Shown piece after piece: positions 10,593-20,718 of a DNA stretch of 64,000 nucleotides. The notes beneath the pieces were generated by a model. The model was not told where the DNA came from, ran no database searches, and saw nothing but the letters and a program-made list of their open reading frames with translations. Numbering within the stretch: the first letter of the stretch is position 1; each line of letters starts with the position of its first letter. The DNA is taken from the NCBI RefSeq assembly GCF_000744825.1, contig NZ_JQMR01000001.1, positions 1,296,501-1,360,500 on the forward strand, in the 5' to 3' direction. The stretch comes from Carnobacterium mobile DSM 4848 (GTDB lineage Bacteria; Bacillota; Bacilli; Lactobacillales; Carnobacteriaceae). The translations under genes were made by a program, and so were the position numbers.

Positions 10593-11600
10593 CTAATAGC
10601 CTTCTGATTTTCCGCCGCGAGTCATTAATGAGGCGACAGCTTCTTTAACATCTGCTTCATTATACAATACATTATAAATTGCTGCAGTAATTGGCATCTC
10701 GATTTCTTTTTCCTGTGCCAACTCGTAAGCAGCTTTAGTAGTGGAAATCCCTTCCACTACCATTTCCATCTGGTCAAGTACTGCTGCTAAAGTCTTTCCT
10801 TGCCCTAATAGGTTTCCTGCTTGCCAGTTCCTTGAATGGACGCTGGTACACGTTACAATCAAGTCGCCTACACCGCTCAATCCTAGAAAAGTAATCGGGT
10901 CTGCACCAAATGCTACTCCTAAACGGCTGATTTCTGCTAAGCCACGAGTCATTAAGGCCGCTTTGGCATTGTCACCATAACCTAAACCATGGAGAGCTCC
11001 AGCGCCTACCGCAATAATATTCTTTAAAGCTGCTCCAAGCTCTACTCCGATAATATCTTGATTTGTATAAATCCTGAAATAATCATTCATAAACAAATCT
11101 TGCACAAAAATGGCTGCTTCCATATCGGCTGATGCAGAAGTAATGGTTGTTAAATCTTTGACTGCCACTTCTTCCGCATGACTTGGCCCAGATAAAGCAA
11201 CGATTGCTTTTCGTTTTTCAACAGGAATTTCTTCTTCCAAAATAACAGAAATCCGCTTATGTGTTTCTTGCTCCAGTCCCTTACTAGCGTGGACAATGAC
11301 TACCGGTTCTGATAAACAACCGGCAACTTTACTGGCTACCTCACGAATAGCTTTAGTCGGAACAACAAACAACACAGCATCTACTGCTTCAAGTGCTTGC
11401 GCTAAATCTGAATAAGCCTTGATTCTTGTTGAAAGAATCGTTTCCGGCAAATACGATTTATTTGTATGTGTCTGGTTGATTTCATCTACTTGCTGCTGTT
11501 TATGACTCCATAAACGAACTTCGTGTCCATTTTCTTCGAGTACCATTGATAAGGCGGTTCCCCAAGAACCAGCCCCTAGCACAGCGATTGTTTTTGGCAT
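10593..11600 (-). CDS. gpsA: Glycerol-3-phosphate dehydrogenase [NAD(P)+]
   Basis: Reduces dihydroxyacetone phosphate to sn-glycerol-3-phosphate for phospholipids and teichoic acids. The Rossmann motif GAGSWGTAL is at residues 8-16. The catalytic-domain segment [17 protein letters not shown], with its conserved lysine, is near 190, and [14 protein letters not shown] near 255. The 335-residue length is typical. It lies between lgt and galU, a common Lactobacillales arrangement grouping lipid and glycolipid precursor genes. Confidence 0.96.
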   Translation of the reverse strand: MPKTIAVLGAGSWGTALSMVLEENGHEVRLWSHKQQQVDEINQTHTNKSYLPETILSTRIKAYSDLAQALEAVDAVLFVVPTKAIREVASKVAGCLSEPVVIVHASKGLEQETHKRISVILEEEIPVEKRKAIVALSGPSHAEEVAVKDLTTITSASADMEAAIFVQDLFMNDYFRIYTNQDIIGVELGAALKNIIAVGAGALHGLGYGDNAKAALMTRGLAEISRLGVAFGADPITFLGLSGVGDLIVTCTSVHSRNWQAGNLLGQGKTLAAVLDQMEMVVEGISTTKAAYELAQEKEIEMPITAAIYNVLYNEADVKEAVASLMTRGGKSEGY

Positions 11601-11737
11601 TTTATTGTATCTCCTTTTTCCTTCTCTTATTCACTTGTTTTATGTTCGCTTTTTTAGTGCAATCCTCTGTGTTCTTTCTGTCTTTGATGAATCTCAGCTG
11701 ATTACCCAGCTTATTTTCTTCAAGTAGTCTCTTTCAC

Positions 11738-12604
11738 CTATTTTTCCGGATGAGCAGAAGCAGTGCTTTCTTTTTCATCTGGTGTTAAGCCTGCTGAATA
11801 ATAAGGCACCGGCGGGTAGTCTTGACAGCGGATAAACCAAATAACTAGTGCAGCAATAAACAACACTACAGATAAAGCTTGAGATACACGCAACCAATCT
11901 ACTAACCAAAGGCTATCTGTCCGCAAACCTTCAATAAAGAAGCGGCCTAATGAATACCATAAAACATAAGTCAAAGCTACTTCACCACGACGCAACAAAT
12001 TTTTTCGACGGCGTAAAAAGAGAATGACCACAAAACCAAGTAAACTCCATAAAGATTCATATAAAAAAGTAGGGTGATAGTAAACGCCATTAATATTCAT
12101 TTGATTAATAATAAATTCAGGCAGATGCAGCTTTTCTAAAAAACTACGAGTTACTTCGCCGCCATGCGCTTCCTGGTTAATAAAGTTTCCCCAGCGTCCG
12201 ATTGCTTGAGCTAATAAGACATTAGGAGCAAGTATATCGAGTACCAACCAAATTGGGATCCCCCTTTTTTTAGTAAACCAATACACCGTCAATCCACCAG
12301 CGATCAAGCCGCCGTAAATCGCAATACCACCATTCCAAATAGCTAAAATTTGATCAGGGTTCTGTAAATAATAACCTAATTCAAATAGTACATAATACAA
12401 ACGTGCACCAATAAACGCTATTGGCAAAGCCCACAGAGCCATATCAATTATATGGTCTCCTTCAAGTCCTTTTTTTTCTGCTTCTTTCATACTCAAAAAG
12501 ATAGCCACAAAGATCGCAGCAGCAATAATTACACCATACCAGTGAACTTCAAGAGGCCCTAATGAAAATGCGATTGGATCAATTGCATTAACTAAAACAT
12601 TCAT
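11738..12604 (-). CDS. lgt: Prolipoprotein diacylglyceryl transferase
   Basis: Membrane enzyme that moves diacylglycerol from phosphatidylglycerol to the lipobox cysteine of prolipoproteins, the first step of lipoprotein maturation. The 288-residue sequence has about seven hydrophobic segments and the Lgt signature region IGRWGNFINQEAHGGEV near residue 135. The C-terminal tail is hydrophilic. Likely substrates here include both PstS proteins, which carry lipoboxes. It starts 20 bp after hprK. Confidence 0.95.
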   Translation of the reverse strand: MNVLVNAIDPIAFSLGPLEVHWYGVIIAAAIFVAIFLSMKEAEKKGLEGDHIIDMALWALPIAFIGARLYYVLFELGYYLQNPDQILAIWNGGIAIYGGLIAGGLTVYWFTKKRGIPIWLVLDILAPNVLLAQAIGRWGNFINQEAHGGEVTRSFLEKLHLPEFIINQMNINGVYYHPTFLYESLWSLLGFVVILFLRRRKNLLRRGEVALTYVLWYSLGRFFIEGLRTDSLWLVDWLRVSQALSVVLFIAALVIWFIRCQDYPPVPYYSAGLTPDEKESTASAHPEK

Positions 12605-12624
12605 TTTCTAATCCCCTTTTTCTT

Positions 12625-13560
12625 TTAAATCTCTTCTGAATTACGTTTAATCAACGTTTCAAGATTTCTTTCAAACGTTTCCGTAGCGTTGTATCCCATT
12701 TGTTTTGCACGATAGTTCATCGCTGCTGATTCAATAATAACAGCTAAGTTACGTCCCGTTTTGACTGGAATAGAAATCAACGGCACATCAACATCAAAAA
12801 TACGCCTTTTTTCCTCACCACTGCCTAGGCGATCAAACTTAGTCTTTTTATCCCATAATTCTAAATTAACGATCAGATTCACTACTTTGCTTAGACGAAT
12901 CGCTCCTACGCCAAATAAGTTAGCTACATCAATAATCCCAATTCCTCGTATCTCGATTAAATTACGTAAGATTTCAGGTGGTTCACCGACAATTTTATTT
13001 TCTCCAATCATATGCAATTCTACGCGGTCATCCGCTACTAAACGATGTCCTCTTTGTATTAACTCTAACGCTGTTTCGCTTTTCCCTACACCGCTATCTC
13101 CAGTGATCATAACTCCCATACCGTAAATATCGATTAAAACACCATGAACAGATTTTCGTTCAGCTAATCTTTCTTCCAAGAAGTTCGTGACATTACTGGC
13201 TAATCGTGTAGTGGCATGCGCTGATGATAACAAGGGAATTTCTTTTTCAGAAGTGGCTTGAATCAATTCTTCCGGCAAAGTTAAATTACGCGAAACTAAA
13301 AACGCTGGAGTATTCGGTTGACACATTCGACGGAAAACCAGCAAACGTTCATCACTCGTCATTCGTTCTGAGAATGAAATTTCTGTTCTGCCGAACAATT
13401 GCAAACGTTCTTGTGGGTAATAATTAAAATAACCCGTTAATTCTAGTCCCGGACGCGAAAGGTCATTGGTAATAATTGGGCGATTTAAAAATTCCTCTCC
13501 GTTATGTACAGTTAACTTCAGAGAGTCTACTAATTCTTTTACCGTTACGCTATTAGTCAT
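12625..13560 (-). CDS. hprK: HPr kinase/phosphorylase
   Basis: Phosphorylates and dephosphorylates Ser46 of HPr in response to fructose-1,6-bisphosphate and phosphate, controlling CcpA-dependent catabolite repression and PTS activity. The Walker A GDSGVGKSET is at residues 154-163, with catalytic His139 upstream, and the family signature EIRGIGIIDVANLFGVGAI lies near 203. The 311-residue length matches. It is the first gene of the hprK-lgt-gpsA-galU group, behind the yvlD terminator. Confidence 0.96.
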   Translation of the reverse strand: MTNSVTVKELVDSLKLTVHNGEEFLNRPIITNDLSRPGLELTGYFNYYPQERLQLFGRTEISFSERMTSDERLLVFRRMCQPNTPAFLVSRNLTLPEELIQATSEKEIPLLSSAHATTRLASNVTNFLEERLAERKSVHGVLIDIYGMGVMITGDSGVGKSETALELIQRGHRLVADDRVELHMIGENKIVGEPPEILRNLIEIRGIGIIDVANLFGVGAIRLSKVVNLIVNLELWDKKTKFDRLGSGEEKRRIFDVDVPLISIPVKTGRNLAVIIESAAMNYRAKQMGYNATETFERNLETLIKRNSEEI

Positions 13561-13697
13561 CCTCTATTCTCCTCTATGCTCCATTGAGCAGATTCTTATT
13601 TTACTTTTTTATCCCTCTGCATAAAATCTGCTTATGCCTTTCAGTTTACCATTTTACCCCCTATGAATAAAGGAATTCCCTATTTTTTTAGCTAAAA

Positions 13698-13730
13698 AAA
13701 GAAGACAAGCTTTTTCAGCTTGCCTTCTTT
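13698..13730 (-). terminator. Terminator after yvlD-like gene
   Basis: A 14-bp stem (13698-13711 with 13717-13730, one wobble) with a 5-nt loop and a T4 tail on the minus strand, 20 bp past the stop. Confidence 0.85.
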
Positions 13731-13749
13731 CTTCATTTCGTATTCTTTG

Positions 13750-14100
13750 CTATCTGTTATTGCCAAGTTGTTTTCCAATCAGCGTATTAGCAAGTGACAT
13801 TAAAATCGTCACTATGACTGTCGTTCCAAATGTCCTAAATTGAAACCCTGAGCCAACGATCGCTGCAGTCAAACTTAACATACTTGCATTGATAATGATG
13901 CTAAATAAGCCCAAGGTCAGAATCGTGATGGGTAAGGATAAGAGAAGCAAAATCGGTTTGACAGCCATATTCAATAACGCAAGAACTAAACTGGCAGCTA
14001 AAGCTATCCAAATGTTTGCCACATAAAAGGAATGTTGAAAGAAACCTGATAAAGCTAGAAACAACAAGGCATTAATAAGAACTCCTTGCCATAACTTCAC
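13750..14100 (-). CDS. YvlD-like phage-holin-family membrane protein
   Basis: A 116-residue protein with four hydrophobic segments and almost no soluble part, matching the membrane family of Bacillus YvlD. Function is unknown. The GTG start overlaps the stop of the PspC-domain gene by one base (TAGTG), so the two are coupled. In Bacillus yvlA-yvlD is a cell-envelope-stress operon; the same B-C-D order here suggests a shared envelope role. Confidence 0.8.
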   Translation of the reverse strand: MKLWQGVLINALLFLALSGFFQHSFYVANIWIALAASLVLALLNMAVKPILLLLSLPITILTLGLFSIIINASMLSLTAAIVGSGFQFRTFGTTVIVTILMSLANTLIGKQLGNNR

Positions 14101-14408
14101 TAAAAGTCACTCCAATCATCATCGTTTGATTTTTCAGCTTCTTTTACTTTTTCAGCTTCTTTACGCGGTTTTTTGCTAGAATGCATGCCATTAAACCCAT
14201 TGAATCCATCATAATGTGTTGAACCAGGTGCTTCAGGAATGACCAAAGCTAAAATAATATAGAGAATAATAGGCGAACCTACTCCGAAAAAGATAGCAAT
14301 TGCATAAATGATACGTAGAATACTTGGATCAAAGCCAAAATATTCTGCTATCCCTCCTAATACTCCGCTAACTAATCGATTATCTCTTGATTTTGTCAAT
14401 TTTTTCAT
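14100..14408 (-). CDS. PspC-domain protein, YvlC-like
   Basis: About 102 residues. The N-terminal cytoplasmic motif LTKSRDNRLVSGVLGGIAEYFGFDPSILRIIYAI is followed by a membrane helix (LYIILALVIPE) and a charged tail, the PspC domain layout. PspC-like proteins sense or transmit envelope stress. I chose the ATG at 14408 because AGAGG sits 8 nt upstream; a GTG three codons earlier overlaps that site. Confidence 0.85.
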   Translation of the reverse strand: MKKLTKSRDNRLVSGVLGGIAEYFGFDPSILRIIYAIAIFFGVGSPIILYIILALVIPEAPGSTHYDGFNGFNGMHSSKKPRKEAEKVKEAEKSNDDDWSDF

Positions 14409-14479
14409 TTTCTTCACCTCTTAAAAGTTATATAGTTTACTGGGAAATAAGGCTCACCCTATTTCCCAAGTTGTTTATT

Positions 14480-16054
14480 TTATTCCGTGTCTTTCATTAA
14501 AATATTTCCTGTTGTCGTGCTGACTATGATGCTAACCGGTGTTCCTTCTTGATAACGTCTAAATTCAAGCAATTGATTTGTCCGGTCTTTTTTCTCTTTC
14601 GTTACTTCAACTTTTTCCATCCGGTTTTGGATAGTTCCTAAGTTGCTTTTTGCATTTCCTTCAATGCTCAATTCTTTTGGTACGGAAACTTTAACTGTTC
14701 CGTTAACAGAAGAAGCTTCTAAGCGTTGCAGATCTGTTCCAGAAATCGTCACTTTAACGGTTCCATTGACAGTGGATAAGTTTGCTCCTTGGAAACTGCC
14801 GCGTGTCACAATTCCGCCGTTGATACTATTGACTAATAAATCTCTTACATCGCTGTCAACCACTGTAACCGTTCCGTTAACACCCTCTGTTTCTAACATG
14901 GTAGCAGTCAGCTTTTCAAAGTACATGTTTCCATTCGTGCATTTAGCATAGACATCTTTTCCATCAAATTCTTCGAATTTAACATTTCCATTCAGCAATT
15001 TAACAGCGGTATGGTCATATGTCCGTTCTGGCAAATAAAAAGTCACATCACAGCGAATCCGTTTATTAGGAACATGGAATAACAGTTTTTCTTCTGTCAC
15101 TTCAATTGTACTCCGTTTCAAAAAGGCTTCAAATGGATTATCTGAATCAACTTTGCCATAGAATTTGATATCTGCTTCGATTTTAAGGTCTTCGCCTTGC
15201 CAATTTTTGAAAAGCACATCTCCGTTAGCCACTTTAACATCAATAATTGAAGCTGTGCTGTCTGGATAATTAAACTCATGAGTAAATTTTGTAACGGCTA
15301 AACCTGGGACGCGCACATTCACGTCTTTCCAGTCTACATTTTCCATTACGGAAGAGAACGTGTTTTTCATTAATTTGCCGAATTGATTTCCCACTTCCGA
15401 CATTTTTCCGCTAACTTGATTAATAGTTTCACTTGCTGCATCTTTCCAATCATCCGGCAATTCAAACTTATCTGCTAATTGTTTCTTTTGTGAATTCCAT
15501 TGTTTTTGTCTGACCGAGCGTAATTGCTCCGTTAACTTTTCTTTTTCTTCTTCATGATCGGCTAATTGTGCTTCAAGTTCTTCTATTTCATGGCTGATTT
15601 GTTTTAATTCTGGTTCTTTCTCTGCATCTAGTTCATCTAAATCTTCCATAGTCTCTAAGACCATCCGCTTTTCTTTAGCTATTTTCAGCTGGTCCTTAAC
15701 GTCAGTGATTTCCACATTTTTATTGTCTAATTCAACAGAGTATTTGGTTGCTTCATTGGCTAGTTCTTCTAGAATAGCTTCTAAACGCAACCGGTCTTTT
15801 TCTTGTTCTTCTGCATATTTTTCTTCCCCATTTTGAAGTTTTTCTTCGGATGGATCTTCTGGTCTAGGTTCTTTAGGTTTTGACTCAGGAGAAGCAGGCT
15901 GTTTAGGTTCTATGGGTTTTTGAACATTTGATTGGTCTTTTTTAACTGCTTCTTCGCCTTCTTTTTTTGCAATATTTTCAAGTAAGATAAGCGCTTCTTC
16001 AGTTGAAATAATCCCTTGTTTAACTAGATCGAGTATTCTTTCTCTTTCCTTCAT
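14480..16054 (-). CDS. DUF4097 (YvlB-like) protein with N-terminal coiled coil
   Basis: 524 residues. The N-terminal 35 residues (ERERILDLVKQGIISTEEALILLE) form a SHOCT-like oligomerisation helix pair. Residues 60-200 are highly charged and coiled-coil-like. The rest is a DUF4097 domain with repeating short strands (NGNVKFEEFDGKDVYAKCTNGNMYFEKL) expected to form a beta helix. No signal peptide or membrane segment is visible. It is first in the set yvlB-yvlC-yvlD. A scaffold role under envelope stress is plausible by analogy but not shown. Confidence 0.8.
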   Translation of the reverse strand: MKERERILDLVKQGIISTEEALILLENIAKKEGEEAVKKDQSNVQKPIEPKQPASPESKPKEPRPEDPSEEKLQNGEEKYAEEQEKDRLRLEAILEELANEATKYSVELDNKNVEITDVKDQLKIAKEKRMVLETMEDLDELDAEKEPELKQISHEIEELEAQLADHEEEKEKLTEQLRSVRQKQWNSQKKQLADKFELPDDWKDAASETINQVSGKMSEVGNQFGKLMKNTFSSVMENVDWKDVNVRVPGLAVTKFTHEFNYPDSTASIIDVKVANGDVLFKNWQGEDLKIEADIKFYGKVDSDNPFEAFLKRSTIEVTEEKLLFHVPNKRIRCDVTFYLPERTYDHTAVKLLNGNVKFEEFDGKDVYAKCTNGNMYFEKLTATMLETEGVNGTVTVVDSDVRDLLVNSINGGIVTRGSFQGANLSTVNGTVKVTISGTDLQRLEASSVNGTVKVSVPKELSIEGNAKSNLGTIQNRMEKVEVTKEKKDRTNQLLEFRRYQEGTPVSIIVSTTTGNILMKDTE

Positions 16055-16278
16055 GTTATTGTTCCTCCTTATGATGTTCTATCTACTAGTACTTTATAAG
16101 TGGCCAGTTCTATAATTTATGTGCATAAGCTTTTTTGATCTGTCTTTATTATGCTGGACTAATAGCTTTTTGTCATAGGTCTTTAGAACGATTTTCATAT
16201 GGTTACTTAGTCGGAATCTCTTTGTATCTTTATTTTAACATGAAAGGGAAAAGCTTAGCCAACGAAAGACTACTAAAT

Positions 16279-16546
16279 AAATTTTCGGTTCTTTATCGAA
16301 TTGTGTTGGTCATGCTTAATAATGAAATTTCCTCCGGAATTTACGCGTCTGCTTGCAAGAGCCATGGGAACGACTGGAGCCTTTCATGTCTCCAGCCTTT
16401 CAAGCCTCAAACGAAGCCTAACCGCTTCGTAATTCGCATTGAATCCTTTACATGGCTGCAAAGAGCCGCTATTCCTCCGAAAATTTCAAGTTGTGGAATA
16501 GACTCATTCTTCTTACCAACACTAAAAATAATAGAACCAAATTTTC
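16279..16546. mobile_element. MITE copy A (16287-16538) with 8-bp target duplication
   Basis: A 252-bp non-coding element with imperfect terminal inverted repeats starting GGTTCT and containing TGTTGGT (16287 inward; 16538 inward). It is bounded by the exact 8-bp direct repeat AAATTTTC at 16279-16286 and 16539-16546. It shares terminal and internal motifs (TTCCTCCGGAAT, GCCATGGGA, CCATGTAAAGGAT) with copy B at 20891-21150 in the opposite orientation. The GG-TCT ends and 8-bp duplication suggest mobilisation by an ISL3-family transposase. It fills most of the 585-bp gap between uvrA and the yvlB-like gene; bases 16055-16278 hold only the yvlB leader. Confidence 0.85.
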
Positions 16547-16562
16547 TAGATCATTCTACACA

Positions 16563-16598
16563 AAAAGCGTCGTTCCTAGCTGCTGGAGCGACGCTTTT
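16563..16598 (-). terminator. Terminator after uvrA
   Basis: A 14-bp stem (16563-16576 with 16585-16598, one wobble), 40 bp beyond the uvrA stop. MITE copy A begins 16 bp further downstream. Confidence 0.85.
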
Positions 16599-16639
16599 GC
16601 TTGGTAAATCATACTATTTCTACTTATTTGCTAGCTTTT

Positions 16640-19477
16640 CTATTGACGAGCATTGTCTCTAGCCAAGATTTTTTTCAAATAATAACCTGTGTGGCTACCT
16701 GTCGATTCTGCTACTTTTTCAGGGGTTCCTGTCACTAGGATCGTTCCACCGCCTGCTCCGCCTTCTGGTCCTAGATCAATGACATAATCTGCTGTCTTGA
16801 TCACATCTAGATTATGTTCAATGACTAAAACGGTGTTTCCCGCTTCTACTAAGCGATTCAACACTTCTAATAAGCGGGCAATATCTTCTGTGTGCAGACC
16901 CGTAGTAGGCTCATCTAAAATATAAAAATTCTTGCCGTCTGATCTTTTATGCAGCTCACTTGCCAGTTTCATCCGTTGGGCTTCACCTCCGGATAATGTT
17001 GTGGCCGGTTGTCCCAACGTAATGTACCCTAATCCTACATCAATGATGGTTTGCAATTTACGGTGTATCTTAGGAATGTGCTCAAAAAAGATAACCGCTT
17101 CTTCAACCGTCATATTGAGTACTTCAGAAATATTTTTCCCTTTATACCGTACTTCCAATGTTTCTGAATTATACCGTGTGCCATGGCATATTTCACATGG
17201 AACATACACATCTGGTAAAAAGTGCATTTCAATTTTTAGGATTCCGTCTCCTCGACAAGCTTCACAACGGCCGCCTTTCACATTAAAACTAAATCGTCCT
17301 TTTTTATATCCTCTTATTTTGGCTTCGTTTGTTGAAGCAAATAGGTCTCGGATATCATCAAACACACTAGTATAAGTGGCCGGGTTGCTGCGGGGAGTTC
17401 GTCCAATTGGACTTTGATCGATATCAATAATTTTTTCTAATTTTTCATAACCCGTCATCTTGGTATATTTTCCAGGCTTTTGTTTAGATCGGTTGAGTTC
17501 ACGAGATAAGGCTTTTTTCAATATTCCGTTGACTAGCGTACTCTTACCAGATCCGGAAACACCCGTAACCGCTACAAGTCGACCTAAAGGAAACTTAACA
17601 GACAGGTTCTTTAAATTATTTTCAGCTGCCCCTGTAATCTGTATAGCTCCTTTGTCTTCTGTTCGGCGTTGTTTTGGTACAGGGATAAACTTTTTACCGG
17701 ATAAATAAGCACCCGTTAAAGAATTTGGATCATTTGCCACTTCTTCCGGTGTTCCATAAGCTACAATTTCGCCGCCTTTTTCACCAGCGCCTGGTCCAAT
17801 ATCAATCAGATAGTCTGCAGCAAGCATCGTATCTTCATCGTGTTCAACGACTACTAGAGTGTTTCCTAGATCTCTCATTTTCTTCAACGAATCAATCAAC
17901 CGGTTATTGTCTCGCTGGTGCAAGCCGATAGAAGGTTCATCTAGGATATACAACACACCGGAAAGATTCGAACCGATTTGAGTAGCCAGCCGAATTCGCT
18001 GCGCTTCTCCACCAGATAATGTCCCTGCTCTTCTGCTTAATGTTAGATAATTCAAGCCCACATTGCTCAAAAAGCTTAAACGATCATGAACTTCTTTCAA
18101 AATCGGTTTTGCTACCATACTTTCTTGTGTCGAAAGCGTCAATTCACTAAAAAAGCCGATTGCCTCTTCAATGGGATAATCGCTGACTTCGCCAATATCT
18201 TTATCTGCTAATTTTACGGCTAATGCTTGACGATTCAATCGTTTCCCTTTACAGGTCTGACAAGTTAATTCAGTCATATACAACCGCATTTGGTCTCTTG
18301 TAAAATCACTATTGGTTTCTTTGTAGCGTCTTGCAATATTGCGAAGTACGCCTTCAAAAGGAATATCCACATCTCGAATGCCGCCAAAGTCGTTTTTATA
18401 GTGGAAATGAAATAAGGCACCATTAGATCCTTCTAAAATAAATCGTTGTTCCTTTTCAGTCAACTTTTCAAACGGTGTATCCATATCAATATTAAATTTT
18501 TTACATGCTTGTTCTAATAATTGTGGATAATAATTTGAACTGATCGGTTTCCATGGCAGCACAGCGCCTTCTCGTAAAGTCATGGATTTTTCTGGTATCA
18601 CCAAATCGATATCTACTTCTAACTTGACTCCTAATCCATCACAATCTTCACAAGCCCCAAATGGAGCATTAAATGAAAACAGACGAGGTTCCAGCTCTCC
18701 TACCGTAAAACCACAATAGGGACAAGCATAATGTTCACTGAATAAAACCTCTTCTTTGCCCATAATATCTGCAAGTGCATATCCTTCTGCTAAACGGAGT
18801 GCTGCTTCAAAAGAGTCAAATAAGCGTGAACGTATCCCTTCTTTAACGACGATCCGGTCAATGACGATTTCAATGGTATGCTTTTTGTTTTTCTCTAATT
18901 CAATATCATCTGAAATATCATACATTTCTTTGTCGACTCGCAAACGCACATAACCTTCGCTTTTGATTTTATCAAAAACTTTTTTATGTTGGCCTTTTTT
19001 TTCGACGACAATAGGAGCTAAAATTTGAACACGGGTACCTTCAGGGTATTCTAAAACACGGTCTACCATTTGTTCAACAGATTGACTGGTAATCTCAGTT
19101 CCGTCATTTGGACAAATCGGGTGACCGACTCGTGCATACAGCAAACGCAGATAGTCATTGATTTCCGTGACAGTTCCCACTGTAGAACGAGGATTTTTAC
19201 TAGTTGTTTTTTGATCGATCGAAATCGCTGGACTTAATCCATCGATACTGTCAACATCCGGTTTATCCATTTGGCCAAGGAATTGCCGGGCATAGGCAGA
19301 TAAACTTTCGACATAACGCCTTTGTCCTTCTGCATATAATGTATCAAACGCTAATGAACTTTTTCCCGAACCCGACAAGCCTGTCAGGACAACTAATTGG
19401 TCTCTTGGAATAGTTACATCGATGTTTTTTAAATTATGTGAGCGGGCGCCATGAATTTCAATTTTATCATTTCGCAT
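16640..19477 (-). CDS. uvrA: Excinuclease ABC subunit A
   Basis: DNA-damage recognition ATPase of nucleotide excision repair; UvrA2 loads UvrB at lesions. At 945 residues it carries two ABC modules: Walker [10 protein letters not shown] near 33 and GVSGSGKST near 641, with signatures LSGGEAQRI near 485 and LSGGEAQRM near 825. Two zinc modules are visible, starting CPYCGF near 252 and CEACRGDG near 736. GGGAG precedes the ATG. uvrB is not adjacent, although uvrB-uvrA is common in Firmicutes; a LexA box lies 152 bp upstream instead. Confidence 0.97.
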   Translation of the reverse strand: MRNDKIEIHGARSHNLKNIDVTIPRDQLVVLTGLSGSGKSSLAFDTLYAEGQRRYVESLSAYARQFLGQMDKPDVDSIDGLSPAISIDQKTTSKNPRSTVGTVTEINDYLRLLYARVGHPICPNDGTEITSQSVEQMVDRVLEYPEGTRVQILAPIVVEKKGQHKKVFDKIKSEGYVRLRVDKEMYDISDDIELEKNKKHTIEIVIDRIVVKEGIRSRLFDSFEAALRLAEGYALADIMGKEEVLFSEHYACPYCGFTVGELEPRLFSFNAPFGACEDCDGLGVKLEVDIDLVIPEKSMTLREGAVLPWKPISSNYYPQLLEQACKKFNIDMDTPFEKLTEKEQRFILEGSNGALFHFHYKNDFGGIRDVDIPFEGVLRNIARRYKETNSDFTRDQMRLYMTELTCQTCKGKRLNRQALAVKLADKDIGEVSDYPIEEAIGFFSELTLSTQESMVAKPILKEVHDRLSFLSNVGLNYLTLSRRAGTLSGGEAQRIRLATQIGSNLSGVLYILDEPSIGLHQRDNNRLIDSLKKMRDLGNTLVVVEHDEDTMLAADYLIDIGPGAGEKGGEIVAYGTPEEVANDPNSLTGAYLSGKKFIPVPKQRRTEDKGAIQITGAAENNLKNLSVKFPLGRLVAVTGVSGSGKSTLVNGILKKALSRELNRSKQKPGKYTKMTGYEKLEKIIDIDQSPIGRTPRSNPATYTSVFDDIRDLFASTNEAKIRGYKKGRFSFNVKGGRCEACRGDGILKIEMHFLPDVYVPCEICHGTRYNSETLEVRYKGKNISEVLNMTVEEAVIFFEHIPKIHRKLQTIIDVGLGYITLGQPATTLSGGEAQRMKLASELHKRSDGKNFYILDEPTTGLHTEDIARLLEVLNRLVEAGNTVLVIEHNLDVIKTADYVIDLGPEGGAGGGTILVTGTPEKVAESTGSHTGYYLKKILARDNARQ

Positions 19478-19559
19478 TTGGTTTCTCCCTTTTATGGTGA
19501 ATTTTAATGTTGCTTTTTCTAGATTAGAATGGGTTCTTCTAGTTTAACGCAAATCACAA

Positions 19560-19589
19560 AAAATAGGATAGCAAAGTGCTTCCTATTTT
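19560..19589 (-). terminator. Terminator-like hairpin in the uvrA leader
   Basis: On the minus strand AAAATAGGA-AGC pairs with GCT-a-TCCTATTTT and T6 follows. It could end HD-gene transcripts, but the predicted uvrA promoter lies upstream of it, so uvrA transcripts would also cross it. Confidence 0.7.
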
Positions 19590-19604
19590 AGATCTCTTTA
19601 GTTT

Positions 19605-19643
19605 ATTATAACACACTTTTTTCTTTTAGCGAACGTTTGTTCG
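19605..19643 (-). promoter_or_regulatory. LexA (SOS) box and promoter upstream of uvrA
   Basis: CGAACGTTTGTTCG at 19630-19643 is a full match to the Gram-positive LexA box (CGAAC-N4-GTTCG). On the minus strand TATAAT (complement of 19605-19610) lies 17 bp from TTCGCT (19628-19633), so the box overlaps the -35 region and LexA binding would block transcription. Confidence 0.85.
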
Positions 19644-19649
19644 TGATTT

Positions 19650-20282
19650 TTATTCTGCTAAAATGCGTTGCGATATTTCTTGTAATTGTGCCTGGTTTGT
19701 AAAGTTGCCGCTTAATAATTCCGGTAAGATTTCATTTAAAAAATATTGAACACTGTTTAAATGATCAAATTGCAGAATGGTCTTCAAAGATTCTTCATAG
19801 ATTTCAGTAAAGACACTTTCAGGATTGCCTTTTTGAATTTCTCCAAAAGACTCATATAATAAATCTACTTTATCAGCTACAGATAAAATTTCTCCTTCAA
19901 GTGTTGCATCTTTTCCTTCTTTGAGACGCTTTGAATACGCTTCTTGAAATTCAGCTGGAATTTCATTTTTAATAAAATTCTCCGTCATTGATTCTTCAAC
20001 ATCTGCCAGCATCTCTCTTAATTGTGGCGTTGCGTATTTGACCGGTGTTTTGATATCACCGATAAACAACTCTGAATAGTCATGATTAAGAGCTTTTTCA
20101 TAAAGTGAACGCCAATCAACTGTTTTTCCGCTTTGCTCCTCTACTGTTCCTAAAAACTGAGCAATATTAGTCACTTTAAATGAATGAGCAGCAACTGAGT
20201 GTTCTTCATACTTAAACTTTCCTGGGCAGCGAAAAATACTTTCTAAATCGCTTAAACTTTTAATGTATTGATGCATTCCCAT
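19650..20282 (-). CDS. HD-domain phosphohydrolase, YfbR-like
   Basis: About 210 residues of the HD superfamily. The metal-binding residues appear as EEHSVAAHSFKV (near 26-37) and ALNHDYSELFIGDI (near 66-80), with a later AVADKVD-like segment (SVADKVDLLYESF) completing the site. YfbR members are 5'-deoxynucleotidases, but substrate cannot be read from sequence. I chose the ATG at 20282; the ATG at 20291 abuts the GGAAAGG ribosome site. It stands alone between uvrA and the CzrA-like gene. Confidence 0.75.
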   Translation of the reverse strand: MGMHQYIKSLSDLESIFRCPGKFKYEEHSVAAHSFKVTNIAQFLGTVEEQSGKTVDWRSLYEKALNHDYSELFIGDIKTPVKYATPQLREMLADVEESMTENFIKNEIPAEFQEAYSKRLKEGKDATLEGEILSVADKVDLLYESFGEIQKGNPESVFTEIYEESLKTILQFDHLNSVQYFLNEILPELLSGNFTNQAQLQEISQRILAE

Positions 20283-20381
20283 TGAACTCATCCTTTCCTA
20301 ACCAAATTTTTACTAGTCTAACACAGAACATCTATAGAAGCAAAAATTCTTATCGAGTTGGAATATGGTCTTCTTTCTTTT

Positions 20382-20690
20382 TTAACCTTCATTGATATGG
20401 ATGATTCCTTGGTCTAAGATTCCATACACATGTTGGTCCATCTGGCTGTAGAGCATACTTTTGCCTTTTCTGCGGGATTTTACTAAGCGAGCTGTTTTCA
20501 ATACTTTTAATTGATGAGAAACAGCCGACTGTTCCATCTTCATAACGGTTGCGATGGTTCCTACGTTTAATTCTTGGTTTTCTAATAAGTATAAAATCGC
20601 TATTCGTGTGGGATCGCTAATGATTTTAAAAAGTTTACTGACTTCTTGAATAGTTTTGTCATCTAGTAATAAAGGTTCCTGTTGGTCCAT
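20382..20690 (-). CDS. ArsR/SmtB-family zinc-sensing repressor, CzrA-like
   Basis: A 102-residue winged-helix repressor with the recognition helix QSAVSHQLKVLKTARLV near 60. The C-terminal helix has D-Q-H, ten residues, then H-I-N-E, matching the alpha-5 zinc/cobalt site DxHx10Hx2[E/H] of CzrA. Zinc would release it from DNA. GAGGAG lies 7 nt upstream of the chosen ATG; a GTG seven codons earlier has no ribosome site. No efflux pump gene is adjacent, so its main target lies elsewhere or it only controls itself here. Confidence 0.85.
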   Translation of the reverse strand: MDQQEPLLLDDKTIQEVSKLFKIISDPTRIAILYLLENQELNVGTIATVMKMEQSAVSHQLKVLKTARLVKSRRKGKSMLYSQMDQHVYGILDQGIIHINEG

Positions 20691-20718
20691 CTGCTTGCTC
20701 CTCACTAACACGACTCAA

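Noticed and set aside
16135-16662. 175-codon plus-strand open frame
   Set aside because: It runs through MITE copy A, the uvrA terminator and into the uvrA 3' end. It has no ribosome site and low-complexity composition.
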